64,000 bases of DNA, from positions 5,675,208 through 5,739,207 of the forward strand of contig NZ_CP133264.1 in NCBI RefSeq assembly GCF_030915445.1. The letters are read 5' to 3'. The position numbers and the translations under genes were made by a program. This document shows, in pieces, positions 1-7,358 of the stretch (the first letter of the stretch is position 1; each line of letters begins with the position of its first letter). The notes under the pieces were generated by a model. It saw only the letters and a program-made list of their open reading frames with translations. It ran no database searches and was not told the origin of the DNA. This DNA comes from Clostridium sp. OS1-26 (GTDB lineage Bacteria > Bacillota > Clostridia > Clostridiales > Clostridiaceae).

Positions 1-27
1 TAAAATAGTACTTATAAATTTTTTCAT
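1..27 (-). CDS. Start of a gene running off the left edge
   Basis: A reverse-strand ATG at 27 is preceded by an AGGGGG ribosome binding site (36-41) with 8 bases of spacing. The nine visible codons read MKKFISTIL, which resembles the start of a signal peptide or lipoprotein leader. Only the start is in the window, so no function can be given. Confidence 0.4.
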
Positions 28-417
28 TTAAAATTCCCCCTATAATACTAATATTAATTATTATTCTACATTTTTGAAGAAATTCCTTTATTTTTATCAT
101 TTCATATCATTAATTACATCTACTGGTTTATAATTTTTGGTGCATCTGGGCGCCTGTCTAGCAATAGATTATCCAAAATAAAACGCTATCACTAGAGAAA
201 ACACTATTACTTTCTCAACAATGGCTAAGTAGCAAAATACTATAATAAATAATAGATATCCTTGAATCTATGCTTTTGCTTCTTTCGTCTTCTTTATAAT
301 ATCATCTCTTTCTTCTCATGCAGCTCTTAGTCGTTCTACTGTTGTATCTATACTTAATTTTTATAAGACCTCATATTTATCTTTTATCTGTACACTATAA
401 AGAATGGAGGTGATACT
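28..417. other. Intergenic region without a supported gene
   Basis: About 390 AT-rich bases. The reverse strand around 260-360 has a short stretch readable as a charged helix (IDTTVERLRAA, stop, EERDDIIKK), but it is broken by stops and has no start. It may be a decayed coding fragment. Nothing else is supported. Confidence 0.4.
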
Positions 418-594
418 ATGACTGATAAATTAAATAATAAAGACAAAGCTTCAATCGCTGACTTCGCTAGTGCATTTGTTTCTAACCCTAAAATTGTTGA
501 AAACCCAGCTGACTATGTAAATTATGATGAAGTTCATTTAACACCACTTAACGATTTGCTTAATGATAATAATCAAATCAACCATAAAAAATAA
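418..594 (+). CDS. Small hypothetical protein, 58 aa
   Basis: An ATG at 418 follows a near-perfect GGAGGTGAT ribosome binding site (405-413), and the frame stays open to TAA at 592-594. The product (MTDKLNNKDKASIADF...) is acidic and Asn/Asp-rich, with no membrane segment, cysteine or signal peptide. A strong hairpin terminator follows at 682-716, so it looks like a single-gene transcript. It sits next to sporulation genes on the other strand, but that does not establish a role. I do not recognise the family; the ribosome binding site and terminator are the main evidence that it is real. Confidence 0.6.
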   Translation: MTDKLNNKDKASIADFASAFVSNPKIVENPADYVNYDEVHLTPLNDLLNDNNQINHKK

Positions 595-681
595 CACTTA
601 CTTTTTAGCTACTACATTGGGACATATAGCCTCTTATTTATATAAATTCTGCCATTCCTCGATGGCGGTTTGGACATAAGG

Positions 682-716
682 GGAGGAGAGACCTCCTTTG
701 TCTCTCCTCCTTTCTT
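682..716 (+). terminator. Rho-independent terminator
   Basis: A perfect 10-bp inverted repeat (GGAGGAGAGA at 682-691, TCTCTCCTCC at 701-710) is followed by TTTCTT on the plus strand. It fits the 58-aa gene upstream and may also act on the converging spo0E-like gene. Confidence 0.75.
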
Positions 717-900
717 AGACTTCTTGACTACTTTCTTTTTTACTTTCCAAAAGCTTGTGATAGGAATTAAGAACTTCGTCAAGGTTTTGACTGGCTTGTA
801 CTACTTTTTGATCCACTAAGCCTGTCCGCTCATCAATTAAGTCGCACATAGTTTTTCTCATTTCGTCAATTTTAATTATCAATTCTTCAACTTTATCCAC
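715..900 (-). CDS. Spo0E family aspartyl-phosphate phosphatase
   Basis: A 61-aa protein with the whole Spo0E-type fold: two short helices, the first with IDEMRKTMCDLIDE and the second carrying the family signature SQNLDEVL (residues 37-44). Family members dephosphorylate Spo0A~P and so restrain entry into sporulation; the serine/aspartate of the S-x-x-x-D motif is the known functional core. The start is GTG at 900, with a GGAGGG ribosome binding site 5-6 bases upstream. It lies beside an SASP gene, which fits a spore former. Family assignment is confident; which response regulator it acts on is inference. Confidence 0.88.
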   Translation of the reverse strand: MDKVEELIIKIDEMRKTMCDLIDERTGLVDQKVVQASQNLDEVLNSYHKLLESKKESSQEV

Positions 901-1084
901 AATATCCCTCCTTTCTACTTTAAGCGTAGCATTAGAAGGAACTTATGTAATAATATTACGTATTTTATAATTTATTGGTATATACATTTTTTACTTCTAT
1001 TTAGTTTTAATAATAATTTTCTAAAAAAATAAGCACCAGTATTTCACCAGCGCCTCTGTCAAATATATATTTGATAAATTATTT

Positions 1085-1118
1085 AAGTCTACACTCTTAA
1101 TCAAAAGAATGTAGACTT
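1085..1118. terminator. Hairpin downstream of the SASP gene
   Basis: The inverted repeat AAGTCTACA (1085-1093) / TGTAGACTT (1110-1118) lies 20 bases past the SASP stop. The U-rich side is on the plus strand (TCTATTTATT), so its efficiency for the reverse-strand gene is uncertain. Confidence 0.45.
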
Positions 1119-1137
1119 TCTATTTATTCATTATTTA

Positions 1138-1335
1138 TTATTTTAAACCTTGTTCGTAAGCTTCTACCATTTTTTTAACCATATTTCCACCTACTGATCC
1201 AGCTTCTCTTGAAGTAAGATCTCCATTATAGCCTTCTTTTAAGTTTACTCCTACCTCTCTTGCTGACTCCATCTTAAATTGATCTAACCCTTGCTTAGCT
1301 TGTGGAACTAGTACTCTATTATTTCTATTTGCCAT
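1138..1335 (-). CDS. Alpha/beta-type small acid-soluble spore protein
   Basis: A 65-aa alpha/beta SASP. It has the conserved core seen across the family: the N-terminal Asn/Arg-rich tail, LVPQAKQGLDQFKMESA, then EVGV and the C-terminal block DLTSREAGSVGGNMVKKMVE. The glutamate in the helical part is the site where GPR protease cuts family members at germination. SASPs coat spore DNA, switch it to an A-like form and protect it from UV and heat. ATG at 1335 has an AGGAGG site. Expression is expected in the forespore under sigma-G, though no promoter was identified here. Confidence 0.97.
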   Translation of the reverse strand: MANRNNRVLVPQAKQGLDQFKMESAREVGVNLKEGYNGDLTSREAGSVGGNMVKKMVEAYEQGLK

Positions 1336-1630
1336 AATCTTGTTCCTCCTTTTTTAAAATTTGTACTATGCTTTGTATTTACAGTTTGTACAGTTTAAAC
1401 TTAATTATTCTATAAAGTTTAAAGCAAAAACTCCATATAATGTAAAATATAGCTATATATAAATGTTATTCTATATAATTAAACACATATTGTATAAGCT
1501 TTTTGAAAACTTTCACATTATGTGTTTAACTTAGTTCTATGTGGTTATAATCTAATATATATCCCCATTATTATACTTCCTTTATAAAATTCTACAGCTG
1601 GTATTTATATTACCAGCTTAGATTGTTTAT
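1336..1630. other. Intergenic region with a perfect hairpin
   Basis: No gene is supported here. A perfect 8-bp hairpin, AGCTGGTA (1596-1603) / TACCAGCT (1611-1618), lies just before the terminator of the next gene. Confidence 0.5.
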
Positions 1631-1661
1631 AAACCCCATACTTTTTTGAAATATGGGGTTT
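1631..1661. terminator. Terminator hairpin
   Basis: The perfect 10-bp inverted repeat AAACCCCATA (1631-1640) / TATGGGGTTT (1652-1661) begins 4 bases past the stop of the small reverse-strand gene. T-rich DNA follows on the plus side. Confidence 0.65.
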
Positions 1662-1665
1662 ATCT

Positions 1666-1809
1666 TTATTTAAAATATCCGCAACGTTTCTTTATTCGAA
1701 ATGATCTGTCCGCAATGTAATTACTTAAATCTTTTTTCCCTTTTTTCTTTTCTTGTTGATATTTAAGTGCAAGCAATTTAAACTGTTCTACATTTAAACG
1801 AACTTCCAA
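1666..1809 (-). CDS. Small basic hypothetical protein, 47 aa
   Basis: The reverse strand has a GAGGTG ribosome binding site, 6 bases, then a TTG start at 1809. The frame is open to TAA at 1666-1668 and is directly followed by a terminator hairpin. The 47-residue product starts MEVRLNVEQFKLLALKYQQ, then has a lysine-rich turn (EKKKGKKDLS) and ends RIKKRCGYFK. The helix-turn-basic layout could bind nucleic acid or spore DNA, but no family was recognised. The non-ATG start and short length mean automatic gene finders may miss it. Confidence 0.55.
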   Translation of the reverse strand: MEVRLNVEQFKLLALKYQQEKKKGKKDLSNYIADRSFRIKKRCGYFK

Positions 1810-2017
1810 TATTATCACCTCAAATTTAGTGTATCATTTCTATTTCTATTTTGTGTTATGAAATTGTAAATTTTTATTATATTCTAAATTTTTTCACCAA
1901 TACACTTTCTATTCATACAAATAGCAATATTTATAGCATAAGACTATTGATTCTAAAATATATCTATATAAAACACATTTTTACACAATTAATAAAATTA
2001 TAATGAAGGGTGGTATT

Positions 2018-2215
2018 ATGAATTTAAAAGAGGTTTTAGAATCTATTAATGATGTTAACTTAAGAATAGAAAATGAGTACAATAAATGGAATGAAACGGA
2101 TGACCTACACCTTATAGAGGAATGTATATGGTCTATAAAAAGTCTAGAAATTCGACGTAATAATTTATATATTAAAGCCAAAACATTAAATTTTTCAAAC
2201 GAAGAAGTAATGTAA
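2018..2215 (+). CDS. Small hypothetical helical protein, 65 aa
   Basis: The start is ATG at 2018, because the AAGGGTGG site lies just before it and inside the alternative ORF from 2003. The product (MNLKEVLESINDVNLRIENEY...) is almost entirely predicted helix, with a hydrophobic/charged heptad-like pattern and one cysteine (EECIW). It has no signal or membrane segment. A very strong terminator follows at 2246-2292. The family is not recognised. Its flanking genes are sporulation-related, but that is only context. Confidence 0.6.
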   Translation: MNLKEVLESINDVNLRIENEYNKWNETDDLHLIEECIWSIKSLEIRRNNLYIKAKTLNFSNEEVM

Positions 2216-2245
2216 AATTTCTTTGAATTGCTACATAATACTAAT

Positions 2246-2292
2246 ACATTTAAAATAAGCATCGACTTTGTGTCAGTGCTTATTTTAAATGT
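2246..2292. terminator. Strong bidirectional terminator
   Basis: A perfect 16-bp inverted repeat: ACATTTAAAATAAGCA (2246-2261) and its complement (2277-2292). It separates the converging 65-aa gene and sspH-like gene. Confidence 0.85.
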
Positions 2293-2325
2293 ATATCATC
2301 TTCGTAAGCTTATAGATATAAAACA

Positions 2326-2502
2326 TTAGCCCTCCTTTAACTTAGAAGCGCTTACCATAAACTCTTCATTTGTTTTTATATTTTTAACCCTTACTTCGTT
2401 GCTCTCCTTACTGATACTCTCTATCCAAACTGGATTTCCATTATAAGTTACATCAATTACACCTCGTGATTCAAAAATTTCAACAATCTTTTCTATATCC
2501 AT
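2326..2502 (-). CDS. sspH: H-type small acid-soluble spore protein SspH
   Basis: A 58-aa protein starting at ATG 2502 after an AGGAG site. It follows the SspH pattern throughout: MDIEKIVEIFESRG, then IDVTYNGNPVWIES (residues 16-29, with the diagnostic V-x-Y-x-G-x-PVWIE core), then a C-terminal strand region VRVKNIKTNEEFMV. SspH-type proteins are minor forespore SASPs unrelated in sequence to the alpha/beta type; their exact role is unclear. Together with the nearby alpha/beta SASP and Spo0E-like genes this makes a small sporulation cluster. The match to the family core is clear despite the short length. Confidence 0.85.
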   Translation of the reverse strand: MDIEKIVEIFESRGVIDVTYNGNPVWIESISKESNEVRVKNIKTNEEFMVSASKLKEG

Positions 2503-2643
2503 GATTAGTTCTCCTTTTCAAATAATTCTACTATTTATTTTGTCCATTAAGATTTAAATTAATGTGGCTCAAACTCTATACAATAATATGGAATTATTTT
2601 AGATACTTACACTCATATTAAATTAAACTTATACAAATAAAAA

Positions 2644-2669
2644 GAGAGAACCTATTTAAAGATTCTCTC
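2644..2669 (-). terminator. Terminator of gdhA
   Basis: The inverted repeat GAGAGAA (2644-2650) / TTCTCTC (2663-2669) is followed on the reverse strand by a U-rich run (CTTTTTATTTG). It starts about 10 bases past the gdhA stop. Confidence 0.8.
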
Positions 2670-2678
2670 CTGTAATTT

Positions 2679-4040
2679 CTAGTAGTTTCCTTGTTGGTGC
2701 ATTGCTTCAGCAACTTTTACGAATCCTGCAATGTTAGCTCCAGCAACTAGGTTATATCCAAAACCATAGTCTTCTGATGCTTTCTTACAGTTGTTGTAGA
2801 TGTTAACCATTATTTGGTGTAATTTTGCATCTACTTCTTCTGCAGTCCAAGCTAATCTCATGCTGTTTTGTGACATTTCAAGAGCTGAAGTAGCAACTCC
2901 ACCAGCGTTAGCAGCCTTTGAAGGTCCTACTATTACGCCGTTCTTTTGGAAGTATTCAACAGCTTCGTTTGTACAAGGCATATTAGCAGCTTCACAAACA
3001 AATTTAACTCCGTTTTCAACTATTTTCTTAGCTTCTTCTATTTTAATGTCATTTTGAATTGCACATGGTATTACGATATCAACTTTAACTCCAAATGGTT
3101 TTTCTCCTGGGAAGAATTGAACACCATATTTATCAGCATAATCTTTAATTCTTGCACCTTTGTTTATTGTTAACATTTCTACCATGTAATCTATCTTTTC
3201 TCCTGTTACTCCTTCTGGATCATAGATATATCCGTCTGGTCCTGATAGAGTTACAACTTTACCGCCTAATTGGCTAACTTTTTGACATACTCCCCATGCA
3301 ACATTACCGAAGCCTGATACAGCAACTGTTTTGCCTTTCAAGTCTGTTCCTTCATGCTTAAGCATTTCTTGGCAATAGTAAGATACGCCGAATCCAGTAG
3401 CTTCTGGTCTTATTAAGCTTCCGCCATAAGTTAAGCCTTTACCAGTAAGAACTCCATTTTCAAAAGCTCCTCTGATTCTTCTATATTGTCCATAAAGGTA
3501 ACCTATTTCTCTTCCGCCAACTCCGATATCTCCAGCTGGAACGTCAACGTCTGGTCCTATATGTCTATAAAGTTCAGTCATAAAGCTTTGACAGAATCTC
3601 ATTATTTCAGCATCTGACTTTCCTCTTGGGTCGAAGTCTGAACCACCTTTACCTCCACCTATTGGAAGGCCAGTTAATGAGTTCTTTAATATTTGCTCAA
3701 ATCCTAAGAATTTGATTATTCCTATGTAAACTGATGGATGGAATCTAAGTCCTCCCTTGTAAGGTCCTATAGCTCCGTTGAATTGTACTCTGAATCCACG
3801 GTTAACTTGTACGTTTCCGTTGTCGTCTGTCCATGGAACTTTAAACATGATTTGTCTTTCTGGTTCACAGAATCTTTCTAAAAGGTTTTCATCCATGTAC
3901 TCAGGATGTTTTTCAAGTACTGGTCCTAAAGAACCTAAAACTTCTTCAACTGTTTGTAGAAATTCTGGTTCGCTGCCGTTTCTTTTCTTAACGTTTTCAA
4001 TAACTCCATTGATATAAGCTGATACTCTTTCTTTTGTCAT
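2679..4040 (-). CDS. gdhA: Glutamate dehydrogenase
   Basis: This hexameric-type glutamate dehydrogenase (453 aa) interconverts glutamate and 2-oxoglutarate plus ammonia in the cytoplasm. The N-terminal substrate domain shows GPYKGGLRFH and the catalytic-lysine loop GGGKGGSDFDP, followed by PAGDIGVGGREIGYLYG. The dinucleotide domain has the Rossmann loop GFGNVAWG. Length and motifs match the family I enzymes of clostridia, such as C. symbiosum GDH. The start chosen is the ATG at 4040 (MTKERVSAY), because GGGAGG lies 9 bases before it and inside the longer ORF. It is monocistronic with its own terminator. Whether it prefers NAD or NADP cannot be settled by eye. Confidence 0.96.
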   Translation of the reverse strand: MTKERVSAYINGVIENVKKRNGSEPEFLQTVEEVLGSLGPVLEKHPEYMDENLLERFCEPERQIMFKVPWTDDNGNVQVNRGFRVQFNGAIGPYKGGLRFHPSVYIGIIKFLGFEQILKNSLTGLPIGGGKGGSDFDPRGKSDAEIMRFCQSFMTELYRHIGPDVDVPAGDIGVGGREIGYLYGQYRRIRGAFENGVLTGKGLTYGGSLIRPEATGFGVSYYCQEMLKHEGTDLKGKTVAVSGFGNVAWGVCQKVSQLGGKVVTLSGPDGYIYDPEGVTGEKIDYMVEMLTINKGARIKDYADKYGVQFFPGEKPFGVKVDIVIPCAIQNDIKIEEAKKIVENGVKFVCEAANMPCTNEAVEYFQKNGVIVGPSKAANAGGVATSALEMSQNSMRLAWTAEEVDAKLHQIMVNIYNNCKKASEDYGFGYNLVAGANIAGFVKVAEAMHQQGNY

Positions 4041-4192
4041 TATAAAAACCCTCCCCATGATTATGTATATTATTCATCACTATTTATTGCGTGATGCATC
4101 TTACAATATTATATATTCTCCAATATTTCTTTTTTTCCTCCTTATTTTTTAAAAAAATTTGATTATTTTAAAAATTTTTTAAATAGAAAATG

Positions 4193-4218
4193 AAGGAGAA
4201 ATTATAAAACTTCTCCTT
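4193..4218 (-). terminator. Terminator of the RpiR-family gene
   Basis: The hairpin AAGGAGAA (4193-4200) / TTCTCCTT (4211-4218) starts 8 bases past the stop, with T-rich DNA beyond it on the reverse strand. Confidence 0.7.
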
Positions 4219-4225
4219 TTAAAAT

Positions 4226-5101
4226 TTAATCACTTTCTTTAAATGAATACACTTGGTATTCTTCCCAAATGCCTTCCAAATCTGTAAATGTAGAGGATAT
4301 CTTTTCTTTTTCCCTTAAACCAACAGCTATTATTAATGCATTTATTACACTTAAAGGTGCAACTAATGAATCAACAAATGAAGCCATATTGCTTTGAGCT
4401 ATTAATGTATAATCTGCTCTAGCTGCTAATGGTGACAGTAAACTGTCAGTGATAGCAACAACTTTTGCACCTCTACTTTGAGCAAACGCTAATGATTCAA
4501 TAGTTCTTGCTGCATAACGTGGAAACCCTATACCAATAACCAAATCATCTCCAGTTACATTAATCATCTGTTCAAATATATCACTTATTCCATATCCAAC
4601 TACTTTAACATTGTCTGAAATTAATCCCAAATAAAAACCTAAAAATTCAGAAAGTGCAGTTGAACTTCTAAGACCAATAATATATATCTTCTTAGCAGTA
4701 AATATGCTATTTACAACATCCTCAAAAGTTTTATGATTTATCTTTTCAAGAGTTGCTCTTATATTTTCCATATCGGATTTAAGAACACCTTTTAATGCAC
4801 TTTCTTCACTGACAAAATCATTAGATAGTTCAATTCTCTGAACAGTGGTAAGTTTATTTTTTATTAACTCTTGTAGAGCCTTCTGCAATTTAGGATATCC
4901 TGTAAATCCTAGTTCATTTGCAAATCTAACTACAGTAGATTCACTTACACCAACACTTACACCAAGCTTCGCTGCTGTCATAAATGCTGCTTTATCATAA
5001 TGCTTTAAAATGTATTCAGCAATTAGCTTTTGTCCCTTACTAAGTCTAGGAAATTTAATTTGTATCGTTCTCATTAGATCTTGTTTATTTCCATCATCCA
5101 T
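4226..5101 (-). CDS. MurR/RpiR family transcriptional regulator
   Basis: A 291-aa regulator with the two-domain RpiR layout. The N-terminal helix-turn-helix (about residues 1-80) contains RLSKGQKLIAEYILKHYDKAAF and the recognition part GVSESTVVRFANELGFTGYP. The C-terminal SIS domain (about 115-260) contains the sugar-phosphate-binding segment IIGLRSSTALSEFLGFYLG. Family members repress or activate sugar or amino-sugar genes in response to phosphosugars. No sugar operon is adjacent; upstream lies a YpmA-like gene and downstream gdhA, so the target is unknown. The ATG at 5101 was chosen because AAGGA precedes it; the longer TTG start at 5140 has no site. Confidence 0.9.
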   Translation of the reverse strand: MDDGNKQDLMRTIQIKFPRLSKGQKLIAEYILKHYDKAAFMTAAKLGVSVGVSESTVVRFANELGFTGYPKLQKALQELIKNKLTTVQRIELSNDFVSEESALKGVLKSDMENIRATLEKINHKTFEDVVNSIFTAKKIYIIGLRSSTALSEFLGFYLGLISDNVKVVGYGISDIFEQMINVTGDDLVIGIGFPRYAARTIESLAFAQSRGAKVVAITDSLLSPLAARADYTLIAQSNMASFVDSLVAPLSVINALIIAVGLREKEKISSTFTDLEGIWEEYQVYSFKESD

Positions 5102-5209
5102 GTCTTTCAGTCCTTTCTTTCCAATCCCCTTTTTTTGCAATAATTATGAAATATTTATTTCATTTTAACATTTATTGAACTATTTTTCAATATACCTTTC
5201 AATTGTTAA

Positions 5210-5374
5210 TCACTTTTCTTTATAAATGTTTATTATATGTTTATCATCTCTTTCAGTTATCCCAAATACAAGGTCCTGTTCACTAAGATTTTTATTTAAA
5301 AAATCAACTACTTTATACATTTCATCATAATATGTGAATTCTTTTGCTGCTATTAATTCTAATTTATCTTTCAT
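5210..5374 (-). CDS. YpmA-like protein (DUF4264), 54 aa
   Basis: A short reverse-strand gene from ATG 5374 to TGA 5210. The product starts MKDKLELIAAKEFTYYDEMYK and contains VVDFLNKNL and DLVFGITERDD, which follow the pattern of Bacillus YpmA/DUF4264 proteins of similar length. Their function is not known. No clear ribosome binding site is visible; instead a perfect 13-bp inverted repeat (5381-5410) ends only 6 bases before the start codon. It could be co-transcribed with the methyltransferase gene upstream. Confidence 0.7.
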   Translation of the reverse strand: MKDKLELIAAKEFTYYDEMYKVVDFLNKNLSEQDLVFGITERDDKHIINIYKEK

Positions 5375-5380
5375 AATTTA

Positions 5381-5410
5381 TTTTTATCAAATTTGTTAAT
5401 TTGATAAAAA
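5381..5410. promoter_or_regulatory. Perfect 13-bp inverted repeat before the YpmA-like gene
   Basis: TTTTTATCAAATT (5381-5393) and its exact complement (5398-5410) are separated by 4 bases. The repeat lies between the mnmM stop and the ypmA-like start, where the ribosome binding site should be. It may be an operator, a weak terminator or an RNA hairpin controlling translation. Confidence 0.5.
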
Positions 5411-5423
5411 TTTTCACCTCCAG

Positions 5424-5966
5424 TTACTTTTTTTCTATTATTATCAAAATTGGGGGATTATTATCTCTATTTGCAAAGGAATGAATCATAACTCCATATT
5501 TATTTTTCGGAAGTTTTTCAACATAGTTTATAACCACTTCTTCTTCTTTCTTTCCTTCCTCATGTCCTCTATAAAGGGCTATGCTTACAATCGCTCCTTT
5601 ATCTATTATATTTAAAGCATCCTCTAGGCTTTTTAAGGTAGATTCCCACCTGGTTGTTACATTCTTATCGCCTCCAGGTAAAAAACCTAAATTATACATT
5701 ATACAATCAACTTTTTCATTTATGTATTTAGAAAAATTCTCGTGTGAATCATTAATTAGATAAACATTATCTATGTTTTTTTCTGCATACTTATCAACTG
5801 CAGATTTCTGTATATCAAAAGCATAAATTTTAGCGAAGTTTTCACTTAAAAAATCACTGTCATATCCATTGCCTAATGTAGCATCTACTGCTATGCTAAA
5901 ATTAATACAAAAGTTCTTTACTATATAATGTGATAGCTTACTTACGTCTGTAACGTATCTGTACAT
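5424..5966 (-). CDS. mnmM: SAM-dependent methyltransferase, MnmM/YtqB-like
   Basis: A 180-aa class I methyltransferase of the rRNA_methylase/YtqB family (PF06962 type). The SAM-binding motif I reads VDATLGNGYDSDFL (residues 27-40), followed by the acidic motif II AFDIQKSAV and the motif IV-like IMYNLGFLPGGDK (catalytic region N-x-G-x-x-P-G-G). B. subtilis YtqB (MnmM) methylates nm5U34 of tRNA to mnm5U; the same role is inferred here from family membership. The ATG start has AAGGAG upstream. The gene is followed by the 13-bp palindrome and a YpmA-like gene on the same strand. Confidence 0.85.
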   Translation of the reverse strand: MYRYVTDVSKLSHYIVKNFCINFSIAVDATLGNGYDSDFLSENFAKIYAFDIQKSAVDKYAEKNIDNVYLINDSHENFSKYINEKVDCIMYNLGFLPGGDKNVTTRWESTLKSLEDALNIIDKGAIVSIALYRGHEEGKKEEEVVINYVEKLPKNKYGVMIHSFANRDNNPPILIIIEKK

Positions 5967-6085
5967 AAATTCCGCTCCTTACAGCTATTTCTATATTATT
6001 TTATTATGTTATTATTGTTAAATCAACAACTTTCCTTCATTGTTTACATATTATTGCTTATGTAAATCGTTTCCAAGACTCGTTT

Positions 6086-6117
6086 TATCCAATGAATGCC
6101 TGCTCTAATACTCCCAT
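6086..6117 (-). repeat. Fragment of intergenic repeat family A
   Basis: On the reverse strand this reads GGGAGTATTAGAGCAGG then CATTCATTGGATAAA. It closely matches the right end of the family A copies at 28831-28964 and 41067-41200 (GAGTATTAGAGCGGGTAG then TCATCGGATAAA). It is a diverged terminal fragment. Confidence 0.5.
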
Positions 6118-6134
6118 CTGATTCAAGTTTCACT

Positions 6135-6845
6135 TTATAGCTTCCTTAAATAGTTTAATTCGTCATCATTTAGGAATCTCCATTCGCCTTTAGGTAAATC
6201 CCCTAACTTAATATCTCCTATCTGTACTCTCTTTAGTTCTAATACAGGATGTTTTATTGCTTCACACATCTTTCTAATCTGTCTATTTTTGCCTTCATGT
6301 ATCATTATTTTCACTTCTGAACAATCACTGTTACTTTTTAGAACTTTAAATGAAGCTTTTGCTGTAATGTATCCATCTATGTTTATTCCATTTTTGAATC
6401 TTTCTATCTCTTCTTTTGTTGGTAACCCCTTAATAATTGCTATATAAATCTTATTTTTTTCCTCTCTCGGATGTATTATTTTATTATAAATATCTCCATC
6501 ATTTGTTAAAAGTATTAACCCAGATGTATCATAATCTAATCTTCCTATAGGGTACACTCTTTCTTTAATTTTTATTAAATCAATTACAGTCTTTCTCCCT
6601 TTTTCATCCTTAACTGTAGAAACATACCCTTCAGGCTTGTTTAATGCTACATAAACCTTTTTTTCTTCAGGCTTTATTAATTTATTATCAACAGTAACCT
6701 TGTCATTATCTGCATCAATTTTATATCCTAGTTCGTTAACAACCTTGTTATTCACCTTAACTTTTCCTAGTAAAATAATTTCTTCGCATTTTCTTCTTGA
6801 TGCTACTCCGCATCTAGCCATATATTTCTGCAATCTTTCTTCCAT
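6135..6845 (-). CDS. Pseudouridine synthase, RsuA/RluB type
   Basis: A 236-aa RNA pseudouridine synthase. It has an N-terminal S4 domain (RLQKYMARCGVASRRKCEE, residues 4-22) and a catalytic domain with LNKPEGYVST and the signature GRLDYDTSGLILLTNDG, whose aspartate is the catalytic nucleophile. The C-terminal segment HEGKNRQIRKMCEA is also typical. RluB of this type modifies 23S rRNA (position 2605 in E. coli numbering), whereas RsuA modifies 16S rRNA. Clostridial proteins of this length are usually called RluB, but sequence alone does not fix the target. ATG 6845 was chosen because AAAGGTGAT lies just upstream. Confidence 0.92.
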   Translation of the reverse strand: MEERLQKYMARCGVASRRKCEEIILLGKVKVNNKVVNELGYKIDADNDKVTVDNKLIKPEEKKVYVALNKPEGYVSTVKDEKGRKTVIDLIKIKERVYPIGRLDYDTSGLILLTNDGDIYNKIIHPREEKNKIYIAIIKGLPTKEEIERFKNGINIDGYITAKASFKVLKSNSDCSEVKIMIHEGKNRQIRKMCEAIKHPVLELKRVQIGDIKLGDLPKGEWRFLNDDELNYLRKL

Positions 6846-6864
6846 GGTTATCACCTTTCCTAGC

Positions 6865-6918
6865 TGCATGTATAATTTTACTACTATATTAATTTATAAT
6901 TAAATTAATATACATGCA
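6865..6918. repeat. Long imperfect inverted repeat upstream of the pseudouridine synthase gene
   Basis: TGCATGTATA (6865-6874) is complementary to TATACATGCA (6909-6918), with a nested ATTAATTTA / TAAATTAAT pair in the loop. It lies in the promoter region of the pseudouridine synthase gene and could be an operator or a leader hairpin. Confidence 0.45.
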
Positions 6919-6952
6919 AGTAAAAAATTTACAATTTATTTAATCTAAAACT

Positions 6953-7001
6953 AAGAAAGCATAAGCTGACTTATATATCATCAAGTTGCCTATGCTTTCT
7001 T
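6953..7001 (-). terminator. Terminator of the UPF0180 gene
   Basis: A perfect 11-bp stem, AAGAAAGCATA (6953-6963) / TATGCTTTCTT (6991-7001), followed on the reverse strand by AGTTTTAG. It begins 16 bases beyond the stop. Confidence 0.7.
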
Positions 7002-7016
7002 ACTATAAATATCTTG

Positions 7017-7277
7017 TTATTTTACAGCTTTACTATCAATTTGACTTTTTATTTCTTCTGCTGTTAAGCCATCTGCTATTATTTGAGGAGTCTTAGTCAT
7101 AGTGTCTTCATATCCCATAACATTTACACTTCCACCAGTTATAACAACTGCATCAAATTGATCATAAAAACTTGAGTTTTCTGTACTGTTCATCTCAAAT
7201 TCCTTTACACTGTATCCTTCATTTGATAAGTATTGCTCAAGATCCTTTAATCCTTTTTCAACTGCAACTTTTTTCAC
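7017..7277 (-). CDS. YkuS family protein (UPF0180)
   Basis: An 86-aa UPF0180/YkuS-type protein. It shows the family layout: KKVAVEKGLKDLEQYLSNEGY, then AVVITGGSVNVMGYEDT (the conserved V-x-T-G-x-x-x-N-x-M-G core) and ASGMTADEI-like DGLTAEEI near the end. The function of this family is unknown. The GTG at 7277 is preferred because GGAGGTG lies 6 bases upstream; the longer ORF starting at 7295 would begin inside that site. Confidence 0.85.
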   Translation of the reverse strand: MKKVAVEKGLKDLEQYLSNEGYSVKEFEMNSTENSSFYDQFDAVVITGGSVNVMGYEDTMTKTPQIIADGLTAEEIKSQIDSKAVK

Positions 7278-7358
7278 ATTCAACACCTCCATCATTATTT
7301 TTCACAAAAATAATAAAACTAATTCATTATTTTCATTAAAAGATATTAACGAGGTATG

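Noticed and set aside
260..360. A second selenoprotein on the reverse strand (RAA, TGA, EERDD)
   Set aside because: The short helix-like stretch has further stops, no start, no SECIS-like hairpin and no recognised family.
1029..1050. Apparent terminator GCACCAG...CCAGCGCC after the SASP gene
   Set aside because: The two halves are a direct repeat of ACCAG, not complementary arms, so no stem forms.
2800..4017. Several plus-strand frames opposite gdhA
   Set aside because: They are shadows of the gdhA coding sequence, without ribosome binding sites or family resemblance.
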